The notes under the pieces are model-generated. The model saw only the letters and a program-made list of their open reading frames with translations. It made no database searches and was not told the origin of the DNA. Position numbers and translations under genes: made by a program. From positions 124,001 through 188,000 of the forward strand of contig CAVRQC010000025.1 in NCBI GenBank assembly GCA_963723205.1: a DNA stretch of 64,000 nucleotides. The letters run 5' to 3'. The stretch's first letter is position 1; the number at the start of each line of letters is the position of its first letter. The DNA comes from CAVQBP01 sp963723205. GTDB taxonomy: Bacteria > Bacteroidota > Ignavibacteria > Ignavibacteriales > Ignavibacteriaceae. This document shows, piece by piece, positions 1 to 10,307 of this stretch.

Positions 1-980
1 GTTAAATAAGCTGTTTGTGCACTGGCACCTTTCACTAAGTATTGATAAGTAATTTTTGATCCTATTGGTAATACCTCTTTAATCTTAAAAATTCCATCTA
101 GATCAGGTCCGGTTAACGGATCTGCACCATAATTATTAAATGCTCCCTGGATAGAAACTGTTGTAATACTGTCTCCAAGGAACTTTAAGCTTGGGCTCAA
201 AGGATCAAATACAAATTCATATGGAGCTGACAAAATTAAATTCGATATTGTGAATGATGAAGAATCTGCACCAACAAATCCTTTATCATTCATAACCGAT
301 AATTTTATATTATGCGTTCCGAGATCAAGCGGAGTTGTTATCTGATAACTAAAAAGATGTTCCGTTGAATCATAATAGCTTGGACTATTCTGAATTTCCA
401 TCCCGTCAACTTCAAGTTTAATGGAAGATATATTTAAAGGACTTTTAAAACTTGATGCTATTTTTGCAGTTATTAATGGAAGCTTTTCTTTAGTAATCAA
501 ACCATCTTTTGGCTGAAGCCTGTAAACATAAGGATCTGTTATATAAAGGATGGAATTGTTATTATCCTGCGGATCATTCCTAGGATTGTATGGATCTGTA
601 ATCCATGAAGTTATCGAAGTATCAGAACCGCTAATACTATATGTAACAAATTTGTACTCATAAAATCCGGGTCCTTGATAAGTATAATTTCTTGCAGTAT
701 CCGGTAATAACGGAACAGTAACTGTCCAAACATTATCACCATCATTTTTCATAATATAAGGATGCCGGTTATAAAATTCTCCCCAATTATTAAAAGTTCC
801 GTTTATTCCGACCCCGGATTCACCGGCTTGCAATACCCGCTGCAATTTGAATTCAATCGGAATTCCATTAACGCTGTCAACCTGTGAATATAATACCGTC
901 GGCAATAAAGCAAATAAAAGAAGAAGATTTGATGTTATACTTTTATTTCTAACCGGAAATAACCTTTTAATATTTCGCAT
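1..980 (-). CDS. Secreted alpha-amylase-like protein with starch-binding folds (C-terminus off window)
   Basis: Open reading frame entering from the left edge; about 326 N-terminal residues are visible from the ATG at 978-980. Residues 1-33 form a signal peptide ending LYSQ. Residues about 45-120 resemble a glycogen/starch-binding E-set fold (CBM48-like) with the core GTFNNWG at 61-67. A middle E-set region follows (VDGMEIQNS, then a D/S-rich strand pattern), and a second GAFNNYG core lies near residue 295. The layout parallels the N-terminal half of the T9SS amylase at 15554-18466, so a GH13 catalytic domain probably follows outside the window, but no catalytic residue can be seen. A hairpin terminator at 1076-1102 separates it from the upstream starch-binding gene, so it may be transcribed separately or by readthrough. 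Confidence 0.7.
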   Translation of the reverse strand, partial: MRNIKRLFPVRNKSITSNLLLLFALLPTVLYSQVDSVNGIPIEFKLQRVLQAGESGVGINGTFNNWGEFYNRHPYIMKNDGDNVWTVTVPLLPDTARNYTYQGPGFYEYKFVTYSISGSDTSITSWITDPYNPRNDPQDNNNSILYITDPYVYRLQPKDGLITKEKLPLITAKIASSFKSPLNISSIKLEVDGMEIQNSPSYYDSTEHLFSYQITTPLDLGTHNIKLSVMNDKGFVGADSSSFTISNLILSAPYEFVFDPLSPSLKFLGDSITTVSIQGAFNNYGADPLTGPDLDGIFKIKEVLPIGSKITYQYLVKGASAQTAYL

Positions 981-1075
981 AGTTTATTCTCCCTTTATTA
1001 ATCTATAAACGGAACGGTTATGAAATATAGAAATAACTTTATTTATAATATTCAGTAAATAAAAAATAAAACTAT

Positions 1076-1102
1076 AAAGGGTCGCTTTTTCAACGACCCT
1101 TT
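1076..1102 (-). terminator. Intrinsic terminator after the starch-binding protein gene
   Basis: Nine-base-pair stem AAAGGGTCG / CGACCCTTT around a 9-nt loop. On the minus strand it is followed by a T-rich tract (ATAGTTTTATTTTTT). It lies 34 bp past the stop of the gene at 1136-2644 and would end the TonB-to-starch-binding transcript. Confidence 0.65.
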
Positions 1103-1135
1103 ATTTTGATTTAGCAATTCAATAATTAGCAGAAT

Positions 1136-2644
1136 TTACTTCATTAATATCATTTTCTTTGTCATAGTAGAATTATCTGCATGCAGACTGTAGAAATAAA
1201 TTCCACTTGCAAGATTAACTCCCTCAAAAGTTGCTGTATATTTCCCGGCATTCTGGAATCCCTGGAAAATAGTTGCAACTTCCTGTCCAAGAACATTATA
1301 CACTTTCAAAGTAACGTTACTTGCTTTAGGAAGTGTAAAGCTAATTTTTGTACTTGGGTTAAAAGGATTAGGATAATTCTGGCTTAAAGTGAATTCAGTT
1401 GGAGCAATGCCTGTTTTATCTTCAGTAATACCGGAAACTACCTGATCACCAAACTTATTAAATAATTTGATTGTTCCACCGGTAAGAATAAAATGAATCA
1501 TATGGTTCAATCCGAAACCTGCTTCGTTATCCAAATAACTTGCACCTCCGTTCAATGTATCAACACCATTGAAAACAGCACTATATTTAAATTCAGCAGG
1601 TGTAACGGATCCTGATGGAAATACCTGCTTAGTAGACCATACATTGTCACCGGCAATAGAATCTCCATTAGCTGCATTTCCATCATCATATAACCTGATA
1701 AGTGTACCACCGGAAGCTGTATCAGAAAACAACCAGTTTGAAGGCCATTGGAGCGGTGAAACTCCACCACCTACCCATACGCTCTTTAATCCTGTAATTA
1801 AAGTGTTATGATATTTTTCTTTAGCACCTGTCATATCAACCCTGAAATATACTGTGTCGTCTGCAGTTGTTAAACCACCTACATCGATAGCAGGAACCAA
1901 AGGACCCACTACTGTATCTGCTACCGGGAAAGAAATTGTATGGTTGTCTCCTGCTTCCCAGCCTGTATTCGTAAATCTTGATTGAGGATCTGCGTGGAAT
2001 TTGAACTGAATCGGAGTTCCGGGATTACCTGTAAACTGAAGATCAACAGTGAATCGAGTAGGATCAGTTAAATCCTGTTGTAACATTTTGCCCGGGCCCC
2101 AATCTAAAGGATAAGTATCACCTCTAACTTCAATTGAATCAGTAGCCGGATTAAAACCTTGGTCTAACAGTTTGGACATATCTGCCTGAAATGTTATAGT
2201 AACAGTTACACCGGTAGTTGTTCTTCTGTTAAAATAAGTAAGGGGTATAGTCTGGTCGACATCTGAAGTTACGGTATAAGTCCGGTTAGGATCTCCTTCC
2301 CAAACATCAGTACTTGGATTACTGGGATTAGGTATTACAAATTTGTAATTAAGGGTTTTACCAACAACAGAATCAGGGAAGGCTACAGTTAAAGTATATA
2401 TCGAATCATTTGTTCCACTTTGGGAAAGAGCAAAATAATTATGGGCATCTCCCCAGTTTCCCTGACCGACATATTGTCCAAAATCTCCTCTAACCACAAC
2501 TGTATCGGTTGCCGGGTCAAACTGATTAAGCTGCATATAAATTCCCATATGGATCTGGAAAGTTACATTTACATCAGCAAATGAACTGTTTGTAAAAACA
2601 ACCATCGACAACGCAAAGACTATAGTAATTAGTCGTTTTATCAT
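1136..2644 (-). CDS. T9SS-sorted protein with three starch-binding-like modules
   Basis: 502 residues. Signal peptide 1-24 (ending NSSFA). Two related beta-sandwich modules follow at about 25-140 and 145-245. Both open with VTFQ..M and carry a VVRGDFG.Y or EVRGDTYPLDWG core, and both end in YKFV/FKFH. A more divergent third module lies at about 255-385 (VWVGGGVSPLQW). These modules resemble CBM20/CBM48-like carbohydrate-binding folds. The last about 88 residues are a type A T9SS sorting domain (SQNYPNPFNPSTKI, KVYNVLGQEVA, ASGIYFYSL, KKMILMK). With no catalytic motif, the likely role is holding starch at the cell surface for the neighbouring TonB receptor. It is the fourth gene of the TonB-receptor operon, 110 bp after the PorV-like gene. 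Module family is inferred from pattern, not from a search. Confidence 0.8.
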   Translation of the reverse strand: MIKRLITIVFALSMVVFTNSSFADVNVTFQIHMGIYMQLNQFDPATDTVVVRGDFGQYVGQGNWGDAHNYFALSQSGTNDSIYTLTVAFPDSVVGKTLNYKFVIPNPSNPSTDVWEGDPNRTYTVTSDVDQTIPLTYFNRRTTTGVTVTITFQADMSKLLDQGFNPATDSIEVRGDTYPLDWGPGKMLQQDLTDPTRFTVDLQFTGNPGTPIQFKFHADPQSRFTNTGWEAGDNHTISFPVADTVVGPLVPAIDVGGLTTADDTVYFRVDMTGAKEKYHNTLITGLKSVWVGGGVSPLQWPSNWLFSDTASGGTLIRLYDDGNAANGDSIAGDNVWSTKQVFPSGSVTPAEFKYSAVFNGVDTLNGGASYLDNEAGFGLNHMIHFILTGGTIKLFNKFGDQVVSGITEDKTGIAPTEFTLSQNYPNPFNPSTKISFTLPKASNVTLKVYNVLGQEVATIFQGFQNAGKYTATFEGVNLASGIYFYSLHADNSTMTKKMILMK

Positions 2645-2754
2645 ATCACGTCTCCTTTTTTGTTTAAATGATAATTATTAATTATTCTATCTACACTAAT
2701 ATTTTTAATTTTCACCTCCTCACTAACAGTGAACTAATAAGAATATTATAATTG

Positions 2755-3762
2755 TTAAAAACTTACAGATAGAGCAAATTTTTGAATATTTTCCAATTTA
2801 CCGAATGACTCATAGGCATAATCCAGATTTACCCTTAAATTCAAAAGCAGCTCATAGCTTAAACCAAAACCAAAGGTCAAACCTTCTTCATTATTCGGGA
2901 TACCTAAAGATTTATAACCCACTCTTGCATAAATCATTTTATTCCATTCATATTGAGCACCTACATTTGCACTTTGTGCATTATCATTTGGATGAAGAGC
3001 ATCTACCGCTAAAGTAACCCTGTTATCTTCAGAATTAACTACATCCATTGATAATCCAATCCTAAACAACAATGGAAGCGGGTAGGAATCAGTATAATAT
3101 TCCGCCGGAATTTTACTGTTGCTTCCGGCTTTTGAAGCATCAGGATTATGAGTAACATAAAGATCCTCACCACTCATTCTCATGTCTGTGCCAAAGTTTG
3201 ATATATCCATCCCAATCTTTAAATCGTTAAATGGAGTTAAATAAAGAAGACCGGCATCCAGCGCAAAACCAGTTGCCGATTCATGCCAGATTTGCTGCAA
3301 GATCATTTTTGCTGTACCGCCGATTGAAAATCTATCAGTTAAATTCCTTGAATAACTCAGACCAATTGCTACATCTCTGGCACTCCATTCTTGCCCAGTC
3401 CCTTCCGGCAGGTCAATTGTTGTAACCCTTTCACTTCCATAATCAAGATATGTTACACTTAACCCCACAGCATTATTTTCATCAAATGCTATTACCCCAC
3501 CAAAGAAATTGTAGCTTGTACCAATCAAATAATTTGTATGTTCAACAAGAATTTCGTTATGTCCTTTCCTGGAAATTCCAGATGGATTCCAATAAAGTGC
3601 AGAAGGATCATCTGCGACTGCAACGAAGGCACCTCCCATTCCTATTGCCTTAGGACCAGCCCCTATCCCAAGAAAAGGAGCGGCTGTTGTTCCAACTTTA
3701 TCTTGGCAATAAGTTGTTTTAATTAGAAATATCCCAATTATCAGTATTAAAAATTTCTTCAT
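2755..3762 (-). CDS. PorV/PorQ-type outer-membrane protein (type IX secretion accessory)
   Basis: 335 residues; signal peptide 1-19. The N-terminus carries the family hallmark GAGPKAIGMGGAFVAVADDPSALYWNPSG (residues about 32-61 with GxxxxGMGGAFVAxADDxxAxYWNP), followed by alternating strands of a FadL-like beta barrel ending in F (LSVSF). PorV in other Bacteroidota moves T9SS cargo to the attachment complex. Nine bases separate it from the upstream 1209-residue surface protein, so it is probably a dedicated partner of the surface proteins encoded here rather than the housekeeping PorV. It could equally be a general paralogue. Confidence 0.82.
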   Translation of the reverse strand: MKKFLILIIGIFLIKTTYCQDKVGTTAAPFLGIGAGPKAIGMGGAFVAVADDPSALYWNPSGISRKGHNEILVEHTNYLIGTSYNFFGGVIAFDENNAVGLSVTYLDYGSERVTTIDLPEGTGQEWSARDVAIGLSYSRNLTDRFSIGGTAKMILQQIWHESATGFALDAGLLYLTPFNDLKIGMDISNFGTDMRMSGEDLYVTHNPDASKAGSNSKIPAEYYTDSYPLPLLFRIGLSMDVVNSEDNRVTLAVDALHPNDNAQSANVGAQYEWNKMIYARVGYKSLGIPNNEEGLTFGFGLSYELLLNLRVNLDYAYESFGKLENIQKFALSVSF

Positions 3763-3771
3763 AAAAACCTC

Positions 3772-6700
3772 TTACTTTATAATAGCGAGTTTACCGGTTT
3801 TCTTTCCAACACCAGGAACATCTACTATATAGAAATAAACACCATACGCAACGTCAATATTTTCCCTGCTTCTCAAATCCCAATCAACAGTACCATCATT
3901 TATATTTTGTGTTGGAGACATTTCAAGTTTCCTCACAAGTTCACCTCTTACAGTATAAATATACACGGTAGCGTCTTTAGGTAAATGAATGAATGAGATT
4001 TTCCGGTCACCTCTTCCACTGGTTATTGTTGGAGGCAGCGGAGGTTCCTGGGAGGTTGCGGCAAGATAAGGATTAGGTACTACTCTTATGTCTTCTAATT
4101 GTGATGAGGCAAGTTTGTTCTCAACTTTCGCACTTTTTGTGGTAATTTCAAGAACATCCTGGTTTGTAAATGGTTTTGTTACTCTTACTTTTAAGGTATC
4201 ACCTGATGTTGGCTGATAGCTTGCTGTATCAGAACCGGAAGTCTGCAGCAACCATGTAATTATAGTTGTATCTTTCCCGCCGGAAGTTTTAGTATTCTGA
4301 AGAAAGATTACCCTATCAAGAGAAGAAAATATTCCTTTTATTCCTGCATCAAGGTACGCATATTGAACTTGTTTGCCGGTTGTTGCATCATAAATTCTAA
4401 AATTAGAATTCACCGATGCAATATGATAAGGATTATTATTATATGTTATGGTTAATGCTGTTGACGTATCAACCGCAGTATGGCTGGCATCGAAAACCAG
4501 ATTGTAGTCACTTGGATAAGCAATACCCTTTTCACTCACATTAGCCAGCGTAAAAATACCAAAAGACAATACATAATCTTTTTTAGGATGGGTCTTATTC
4601 CACTTAGTAGCCGCCGTATCTATCTTAACATTCCAGTTATTTTCAACATTAAGATAAACTCCATCAAACAGATATTTATCCTTGTCACCAACCAATGTAT
4701 CTTTTGATGACAGAGGAGCACGCAGTATCGTATCGGGTAAATTCGGGTTTGAATAATCAATAACAGAATAAGATTTAGTTAGTGGAATAAAATTCTGAAT
4801 CTGATCCTGGAAAGTAACCCTGTAGGTTTTATCCTTTACATCATTCGGATTAACAACATTTAAATAAACTTTTCCAGTACCAACCACAGGTGTTCCGGGA
4901 ACATGACCGAGCAAACTCGGAGCTTCCGGCCCGACATATCCGGCTACTGTACTTCTTGGCACAACATATCCGGTATTAACATCCGAACTTACAGTCCCGT
5001 TACTATTAACGGCAACAAATTTGGGATCTTCAGCAGGATAAAAATTATTACTTGCATCACCTGAAGTGTAGGCTGTTATTGCATAAAAATATCTCTGTCC
5101 GTTCTGAAGTTTGGTGTCAACAAAACTGTGAACTAAACCTGTATTGTTGCCTAAATAAAATCTTGGTAATTCAGCAAGATCCTGAGTAGCAGGAACAAAG
5201 TAACCGCTTATACTATCTTTAACATCAAAAGTAGCAATTGGTTCACCGCCACCCTCCGTAAAACCGGGATCGGTTGAACGATATATTTTATATCCCTGGA
5301 ATGATACATAACCTTCTGCTTTACTATCCCAGACCAGCGTAACCTTTTTATCTCCGGGAATTAATTTTAAGATAGGTTTCGGAGGTGGTTTTAGAAAATC
5401 ATAGTTTGAATTATAAATTTTCTGGGCGATCTGTTTATTTTTAAAGATATGATTACTATCTGCTCCAAAAACAAGCGCTAAAGAGAAACGTTCTGTTCGA
5501 TCATGAAGCAGCGGAAAATATCCCGACGAATAAATAAAATCACCATCCTGTGGTAACAGCGGAATAACATCAAAATATCCGGGTTTCATTCTATTCCAGA
5601 GGATTTCATTATTATTCATTGGAGGTGAAGCTGTTTGATTAAAAAAGTTAAAACTAGTTAATCCTATTTGATCAGATTCATTAACATCTGTTTTATCAAA
5701 ATGCGGTTCACCCGCAGTAGGTTTTCCATCACCTTCCCCCATGTCTTTTGTATCCGGAACACCATCCGCTCCTACATCATCTTTAGCAGGATTCCAGTCT
5801 CCATTTTCATCTCCCGACCAGTGGCTTTTTATTATGCCCGGATATTTTCCTGTAACAGGATTAGGTGCCTGGCTATAATCTGGTACATACCCTGAAACCA
5901 TTTCTCCAGGTCCGCTATCTCTTCTTTCATCAATAAGCGTGTTATTTAAGCCCGTACTTGTAAGATAATTCTTGTATGCCAAAGGTCTTGTTTCAGTTTT
6001 AATTACTACACCGGTGCTGCTTTTGAAAATCCTTTGATAATGCAAATCATGATTTTCATCTATAATTCCATTTAAATTATCATCCAATCCATTATTGATG
6101 ATTTCTGTAAGTGTTACTCCATCATAAATTTTGTATAATTGGCCAAGTGATTTAACTATCACTGTATCATTTGAATTCCGAAGCAAAGTATCCAGATGAA
6201 CAATTGTTCTTTCATAGGTTGTAGGATTAATAAGAACTATTTCATTATCGGGCCAACTGGAATTAGTACCGGCACTCGTTCTCGAAAGAGTACGTGAAGC
6301 AACATATGCTTTTAACGATGAATTAAACTCAAAATCATTCTGACTAAAAACGGGACTGGATTGATCCACTGCATCATTATCATTATCAATACCGTCAAAA
6401 CCATTACCCGGGCTTTCCAGATAAGCATACCCGGCAAATCCTATTTTGGTTCTAACGCCAGGCAGAACCTGATCAATTGGAATCCAAAGAGGATCTGCAG
6501 TATTATCATCATTATCCCAGGTATAAGTTAAATTATTATTTAGATCAAAATATCCCAGGTCATCCCTGCAGTCCACATAAGTCTGTCCAACATCTCCTAC
6601 ACATCCGCCAACAACTTCACCAAAAACTACTTTATTATAGTTTGTAGTACCAATATTAGTTATGTCATAAAGCCAGAATAAAACATCCTGTGCCTGAATC

Positions 6701-7401
6701 TGGGACCATTGCATTCCCCGAACACTTACTAAAAGTCCCATCCCGTTACGGGTTAAATCGGTCGAATCAGGATGGAATAAATTATTTGTCCTTAATTGGG
6801 GATTGTTATCCGGGGCATCATCAATTACAAAGAAAGTTTCCTGATCAGCTCTTATAACTCCTTTACCAAAGTATCCATCCCAAAGAGGTTTTCCTGAGGA
6901 ATCTACCCAATCCGGATGATCAGGCCAAAATGGCGGCCAGGTAGAAGATTTATGGCTTATTGCAACAGTATCCTGACTTTCGTTTACATATCCCGGTTCG
7001 GGAGCAAAGCCCTGGAAATGGCCGTCACTAGGATCTGTTTTTGCTGCTTGCCCGTTTCTAGGACCTGTGGTAATAGTAACCGAGTGAAGAGTATCGGGCT
7101 TTCCATCACCATTATAGTCACGTACGGGAATTTCAATACCGACTAAAGGAGTAACATCACCAATATATCCGTCCTGCGTTGAGGGGTAAGGCCAATAACC
7201 GCGAAGATCACCTGGATTAGTTCCTGCAATAGAACCGTCATTACTGTATGTAATAGCTACCCTGTTCCCGTTTAGTAAACCGAAACGGGTGTAGAGTGCA
7301 CTCCCCCTGTGAGTTTTTGCCCACTGGATATAGTCGCTTTGCTGAGCAAAGGAAAGTGTACCTGCTAATGTAAAAAGAATTAAAACATAGATTTTATACA
7401 T
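3772..7401 (-). CDS. Large secreted surface protein with fibronectin III domain and FlgD/T9SS-like C-terminus
   Basis: 1209 residues from the ATG at 7399-7401; a TTG 15 bp upstream is possible but less likely because the signal peptide MYKIYVLILFTLAGTLSFAQ starts at the ATG. The first half has no domain I can name but contains several Asp-rich calcium-loop-like runs (DYNGDGKPD, DGIDNDNDAVD, GDENGDWNPAKDD). A fibronectin type III domain begins near residue 665 (PGDKKVTLVWD ... GYKIYRS). The C-terminal about 105 residues (VVPNPYLAAT, KDATVYIYTVRGELVRKLE, GVYFYIVDV, GKLAIIK) resemble a T9SS/FlgD-like sorting domain. It sits 17 bp after the TonB receptor and 9 bp before the PorV-like gene. In a locus without SusD it is the best candidate for the receptor's surface partner, which is inference. 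Confidence 0.75.
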   Translation of the reverse strand: MYKIYVLILFTLAGTLSFAQQSDYIQWAKTHRGSALYTRFGLLNGNRVAITYSNDGSIAGTNPGDLRGYWPYPSTQDGYIGDVTPLVGIEIPVRDYNGDGKPDTLHSVTITTGPRNGQAAKTDPSDGHFQGFAPEPGYVNESQDTVAISHKSSTWPPFWPDHPDWVDSSGKPLWDGYFGKGVIRADQETFFVIDDAPDNNPQLRTNNLFHPDSTDLTRNGMGLLVSVRGMQWSQIQAQDVLFWLYDITNIGTTNYNKVVFGEVVGGCVGDVGQTYVDCRDDLGYFDLNNNLTYTWDNDDNTADPLWIPIDQVLPGVRTKIGFAGYAYLESPGNGFDGIDNDNDAVDQSSPVFSQNDFEFNSSLKAYVASRTLSRTSAGTNSSWPDNEIVLINPTTYERTIVHLDTLLRNSNDTVIVKSLGQLYKIYDGVTLTEIINNGLDDNLNGIIDENHDLHYQRIFKSSTGVVIKTETRPLAYKNYLTSTGLNNTLIDERRDSGPGEMVSGYVPDYSQAPNPVTGKYPGIIKSHWSGDENGDWNPAKDDVGADGVPDTKDMGEGDGKPTAGEPHFDKTDVNESDQIGLTSFNFFNQTASPPMNNNEILWNRMKPGYFDVIPLLPQDGDFIYSSGYFPLLHDRTERFSLALVFGADSNHIFKNKQIAQKIYNSNYDFLKPPPKPILKLIPGDKKVTLVWDSKAEGYVSFQGYKIYRSTDPGFTEGGGEPIATFDVKDSISGYFVPATQDLAELPRFYLGNNTGLVHSFVDTKLQNGQRYFYAITAYTSGDASNNFYPAEDPKFVAVNSNGTVSSDVNTGYVVPRSTVAGYVGPEAPSLLGHVPGTPVVGTGKVYLNVVNPNDVKDKTYRVTFQDQIQNFIPLTKSYSVIDYSNPNLPDTILRAPLSSKDTLVGDKDKYLFDGVYLNVENNWNVKIDTAATKWNKTHPKKDYVLSFGIFTLANVSEKGIAYPSDYNLVFDASHTAVDTSTALTITYNNNPYHIASVNSNFRIYDATTGKQVQYAYLDAGIKGIFSSLDRVIFLQNTKTSGGKDTTIITWLLQTSGSDTASYQPTSGDTLKVRVTKPFTNQDVLEITTKSAKVENKLASSQLEDIRVVPNPYLAATSQEPPLPPTITSGRGDRKISFIHLPKDATVYIYTVRGELVRKLEMSPTQNINDGTVDWDLRSRENIDVAYGVYFYIVDVPGVGKKTGKLAIIK

Positions 7402-7418
7402 ATTAAAAACCTGCAACT

Positions 7419-10307
7419 TTAAAATGAAATTGTAGTACCAAATTCTACTCTTCTCGGTTCAGAATAAAAACCTGGTCTCATATAATAATCTTCTATAGAG
7501 GATACATACCTCGGAACATTGGTTTGAGCTTGAATTTGTAGTTGCTGCTGTTCATCAAGAGACCAATCTGGCTGACCAGTATTAGCATAGACCCTTATTG
7601 CATTTTTTGTATCCAGCAAATTATTAACCCTCAGGAATAATGAGACTGTTGATGGTCCGAAACTGAAATCTTTAAATAATCTTAGATCAATATTATTATT
7701 TGACGGAATAGTTTGTGAGTTGTAAATAAGAGTACCTACATTAGTAACTAATTCAGGTGTATATGGTGTTCCGCTGCCGAATGTATAAACAATGCTTCCG
7801 CCCCAGTCTGATGAAGGACTTATATAATTTAAAGTAACATTTAATGTATGCTGCTGATCCCAGTCAAGAGGAATTAACTGAGTTTCAGGCTGAACTCCAG
7901 AGTTTCTTAAATTGAATGCATTTGCAGGGTCCGATGCTGTACCTTTGGCAATCTGAAAAGTGTAATCGAGGTTAGCAGAAAATCCCGCACTGAATCTTTT
8001 CTTAATTGAGAATACTATTCCACGAATGAAACCAAAATCAGAGTTGACATATTTACTATATACTTTTGAACCGCCAAATACATATTCCAGTTCATTCAAA
8101 GTTCCGGCAAGATTTCTTATATCCCTAAAATAACCTGTGATATCTATTGCAATATCATCAGTTAACTGCTGCTGAACTCCAAGCTCACCACTTGTAGTCT
8201 GCTGGGGTTTCAGATCGGGATTTCCAATTATACCTAAATTAGAACTTCCCCCCGTAACAGCAAGCTTGTAACCGGGATTTTCATAAAGTCTTTCAAAATT
8301 CGGAAGCTGGAAAAATAAACCGTAGGAGAAGTGAATAATACCTCTTTCTGTAATTGGAAAAGAAACACCCAAACGCGGACTAATCTGCCATTTATTGGTT
8401 GCATTCTTATACCAATATGTCATTCGTTTCGCTACAGCCTGAGCATGAGTTCCACCGGGAGCTACAACACTATCCTGATTTTGCGGTTTCAGCGGAAGAT
8501 AAATATTAGGATCGGATGGATCAGCTAAAACCTGTCCGTCCGGGTGGAAATAATCGAAACGCAATCCGAAATTCACAATAAGAGACTGATACTCCATTTT
8601 GTCCTGGAGATAATATGAAAACTGCCATGGTTTGTGCAAATACAATTTATTGTCTGGGCTTTCCAATGAAGGAATTTGAACACTTATACCATTTGCATCT
8701 GGAGTCAAGAACGGATTGCCATCCAAAATCGGATCACGGTTATTATCAATGGTTCGCATTTGCAGATTTATATCATGTAAAAACAGGCTATACTTTTCAA
8801 ATAAAATACCCGATTTAATTTCATGATGGGAGCTTATCTGACTTGTTATATCAAATTTTGCAGTATATGTATTTGTGCTGTGAACACCATGAAACATATT
8901 ATTGCCCCCGGTATAAAATGTACCTTCAGGTTGAACACGTAATTTTGTACTTACATATTTTTGATTAAAAGGGTCTTTCCTTTCGAACAAACTCTTAAGA
9001 GAAAATGCGGAAGTGTCTAAATATCTTCTTTCATCCCTGAAAGAATATGAAAGTCCTACTGTATAGAAAGTTGTGCTGCTGAGTGTATGAGTTAAAGTAA
9101 ATGTATTTAAGTAACCTTTTTTAAAATTACTTATCTGGCCATCAGGATTATATTTATAGTTGAAACCATTCCCTTCATCACCATAATCATAATCTTTTCC
9201 TCTTGTATTATCCAAGATATAATTAAAGGCAATTTTAAAAGCTGGGGAAATATGATATGTAAGTTTTCCCTGGGCATAAGCTTCCAGGAAAGGAGTCATT
9301 GGAACTATCGCTGAATCGCCAGTTTGCTGTATGTGCCAATTATAAGGATTGGGATCTTGTGCGTTGGCAATATCCCAAGGATTATATTTTCTTACTCCAA
9401 AAATATAACCACTTGTATAATAATATCTCGCATCAGCATAAAAGAATAACTTATCATTAACAATCGGACCATTTAGAGAACCTTCTAACCAGTGAATTTT
9501 ATTGGCAGTCTCACTTGAGAAAGGATTGACTTTGTTTGTCCCGGTGAAAAGATCATTATGCGAAGTTAAGTAAGCGCCTTCATATGCCGTAAAATTTCCA
9601 TGAAATTCATTACTTCCTGATTTTGTTGCAATATTGACTATGCCGCTCATAGCCTGCCCGTATTCGGCATTGAAAGCACCTGTTACTACCTGCATTTCCT
9701 GAATTGAATTGGTGTTTACGTCCACAACAGTTTTACCGTTATAAGCATCGGTAACCGGAACTCCGTCAATCCAATATGAAACCTCACCGGACCTTCCGCC
9801 TCTAAAATGAAAATCACCATTATTATCTTTTACAATACCGGCCTGAAGCTGAAGAGCATCCTGGAAACTTGTAATCGGTAATGCCTGTATGTCCTGTGCA
9901 CTCACAATAGATGTTGAAGAAGTTAAATCTTTTTGAACCAGAGGCCTGGTTGCTGTAACTATTACTTCCTGCTTTAATTCAATTGTTGTTTCAGATAATT
10001 GAAAATCAATGTTGGTTGTAAGATCAATGGAAGTTTTAACATTTTCAACTATTTGGGTATTATAACCAATAGCAGAAGCTTTAACCGAATAAGTTCCCGG
10101 GGGTATACCAATAATATTATATTCACCGTCTATATCAGTGGCTGCTCCATAGTTAGTTCCCACTACAATAACATTAACAAAAGGGAGCGGCTCTTTTGAA
10201 TTGGCATCTGTAATTTTTCCCCGTATTTTGCCGGTTTGGGAGAACGAGATAGACGAAGTAAATATTATTGTAACTATTATCAAAAAAAATCGTAAAAAAT
10301 ATTTCAT
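7419..10307 (-). CDS. TonB-dependent outer-membrane receptor, probable alpha-glucan importer
   Basis: 962 residues from ATG 10305-10307, which has a GGAG ribosome-binding site 5 bases upstream; a GTG two codons earlier is less likely. Signal peptide 1-24 (SISFSQ). A carboxypeptidase-regulatory-like beta sandwich follows at about 28-110 (GKIRGKITDANSKEPLPFVN, DIDGEYNI), then the plug domain at about 125-235 (VSAQDIQALP, FRGGRSGEVSYWIDGVPV, EYGQAMSGIVNI), then the barrel to the terminal Phe (FGTTISF). Imports oligosaccharides with TonB energy, inferred from the surrounding amylases and starch-binding protein. First gene of its operon; the promoter region 10565-10664 carries two copies of the locus operator. 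Confidence 0.88.
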   Translation of the reverse strand: MKYFLRFFLIIVTIIFTSSISFSQTGKIRGKITDANSKEPLPFVNVIVVGTNYGAATDIDGEYNIIGIPPGTYSVKASAIGYNTQIVENVKTSIDLTTNIDFQLSETTIELKQEVIVTATRPLVQKDLTSSTSIVSAQDIQALPITSFQDALQLQAGIVKDNNGDFHFRGGRSGEVSYWIDGVPVTDAYNGKTVVDVNTNSIQEMQVVTGAFNAEYGQAMSGIVNIATKSGSNEFHGNFTAYEGAYLTSHNDLFTGTNKVNPFSSETANKIHWLEGSLNGPIVNDKLFFYADARYYYTSGYIFGVRKYNPWDIANAQDPNPYNWHIQQTGDSAIVPMTPFLEAYAQGKLTYHISPAFKIAFNYILDNTRGKDYDYGDEGNGFNYKYNPDGQISNFKKGYLNTFTLTHTLSSTTFYTVGLSYSFRDERRYLDTSAFSLKSLFERKDPFNQKYVSTKLRVQPEGTFYTGGNNMFHGVHSTNTYTAKFDITSQISSHHEIKSGILFEKYSLFLHDINLQMRTIDNNRDPILDGNPFLTPDANGISVQIPSLESPDNKLYLHKPWQFSYYLQDKMEYQSLIVNFGLRFDYFHPDGQVLADPSDPNIYLPLKPQNQDSVVAPGGTHAQAVAKRMTYWYKNATNKWQISPRLGVSFPITERGIIHFSYGLFFQLPNFERLYENPGYKLAVTGGSSNLGIIGNPDLKPQQTTSGELGVQQQLTDDIAIDITGYFRDIRNLAGTLNELEYVFGGSKVYSKYVNSDFGFIRGIVFSIKKRFSAGFSANLDYTFQIAKGTASDPANAFNLRNSGVQPETQLIPLDWDQQHTLNVTLNYISPSSDWGGSIVYTFGSGTPYTPELVTNVGTLIYNSQTIPSNNNIDLRLFKDFSFGPSTVSLFLRVNNLLDTKNAIRVYANTGQPDWSLDEQQQLQIQAQTNVPRYVSSIEDYYMRPGFYSEPRRVEFGTTISF

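Noticed and set aside
1552..1811. Several overlapping antisense reading frames inside the T9SS and TonB genes
   Set aside because: They lie wholly within clear genes, show no family pattern and reflect codon structure of the opposite strand.
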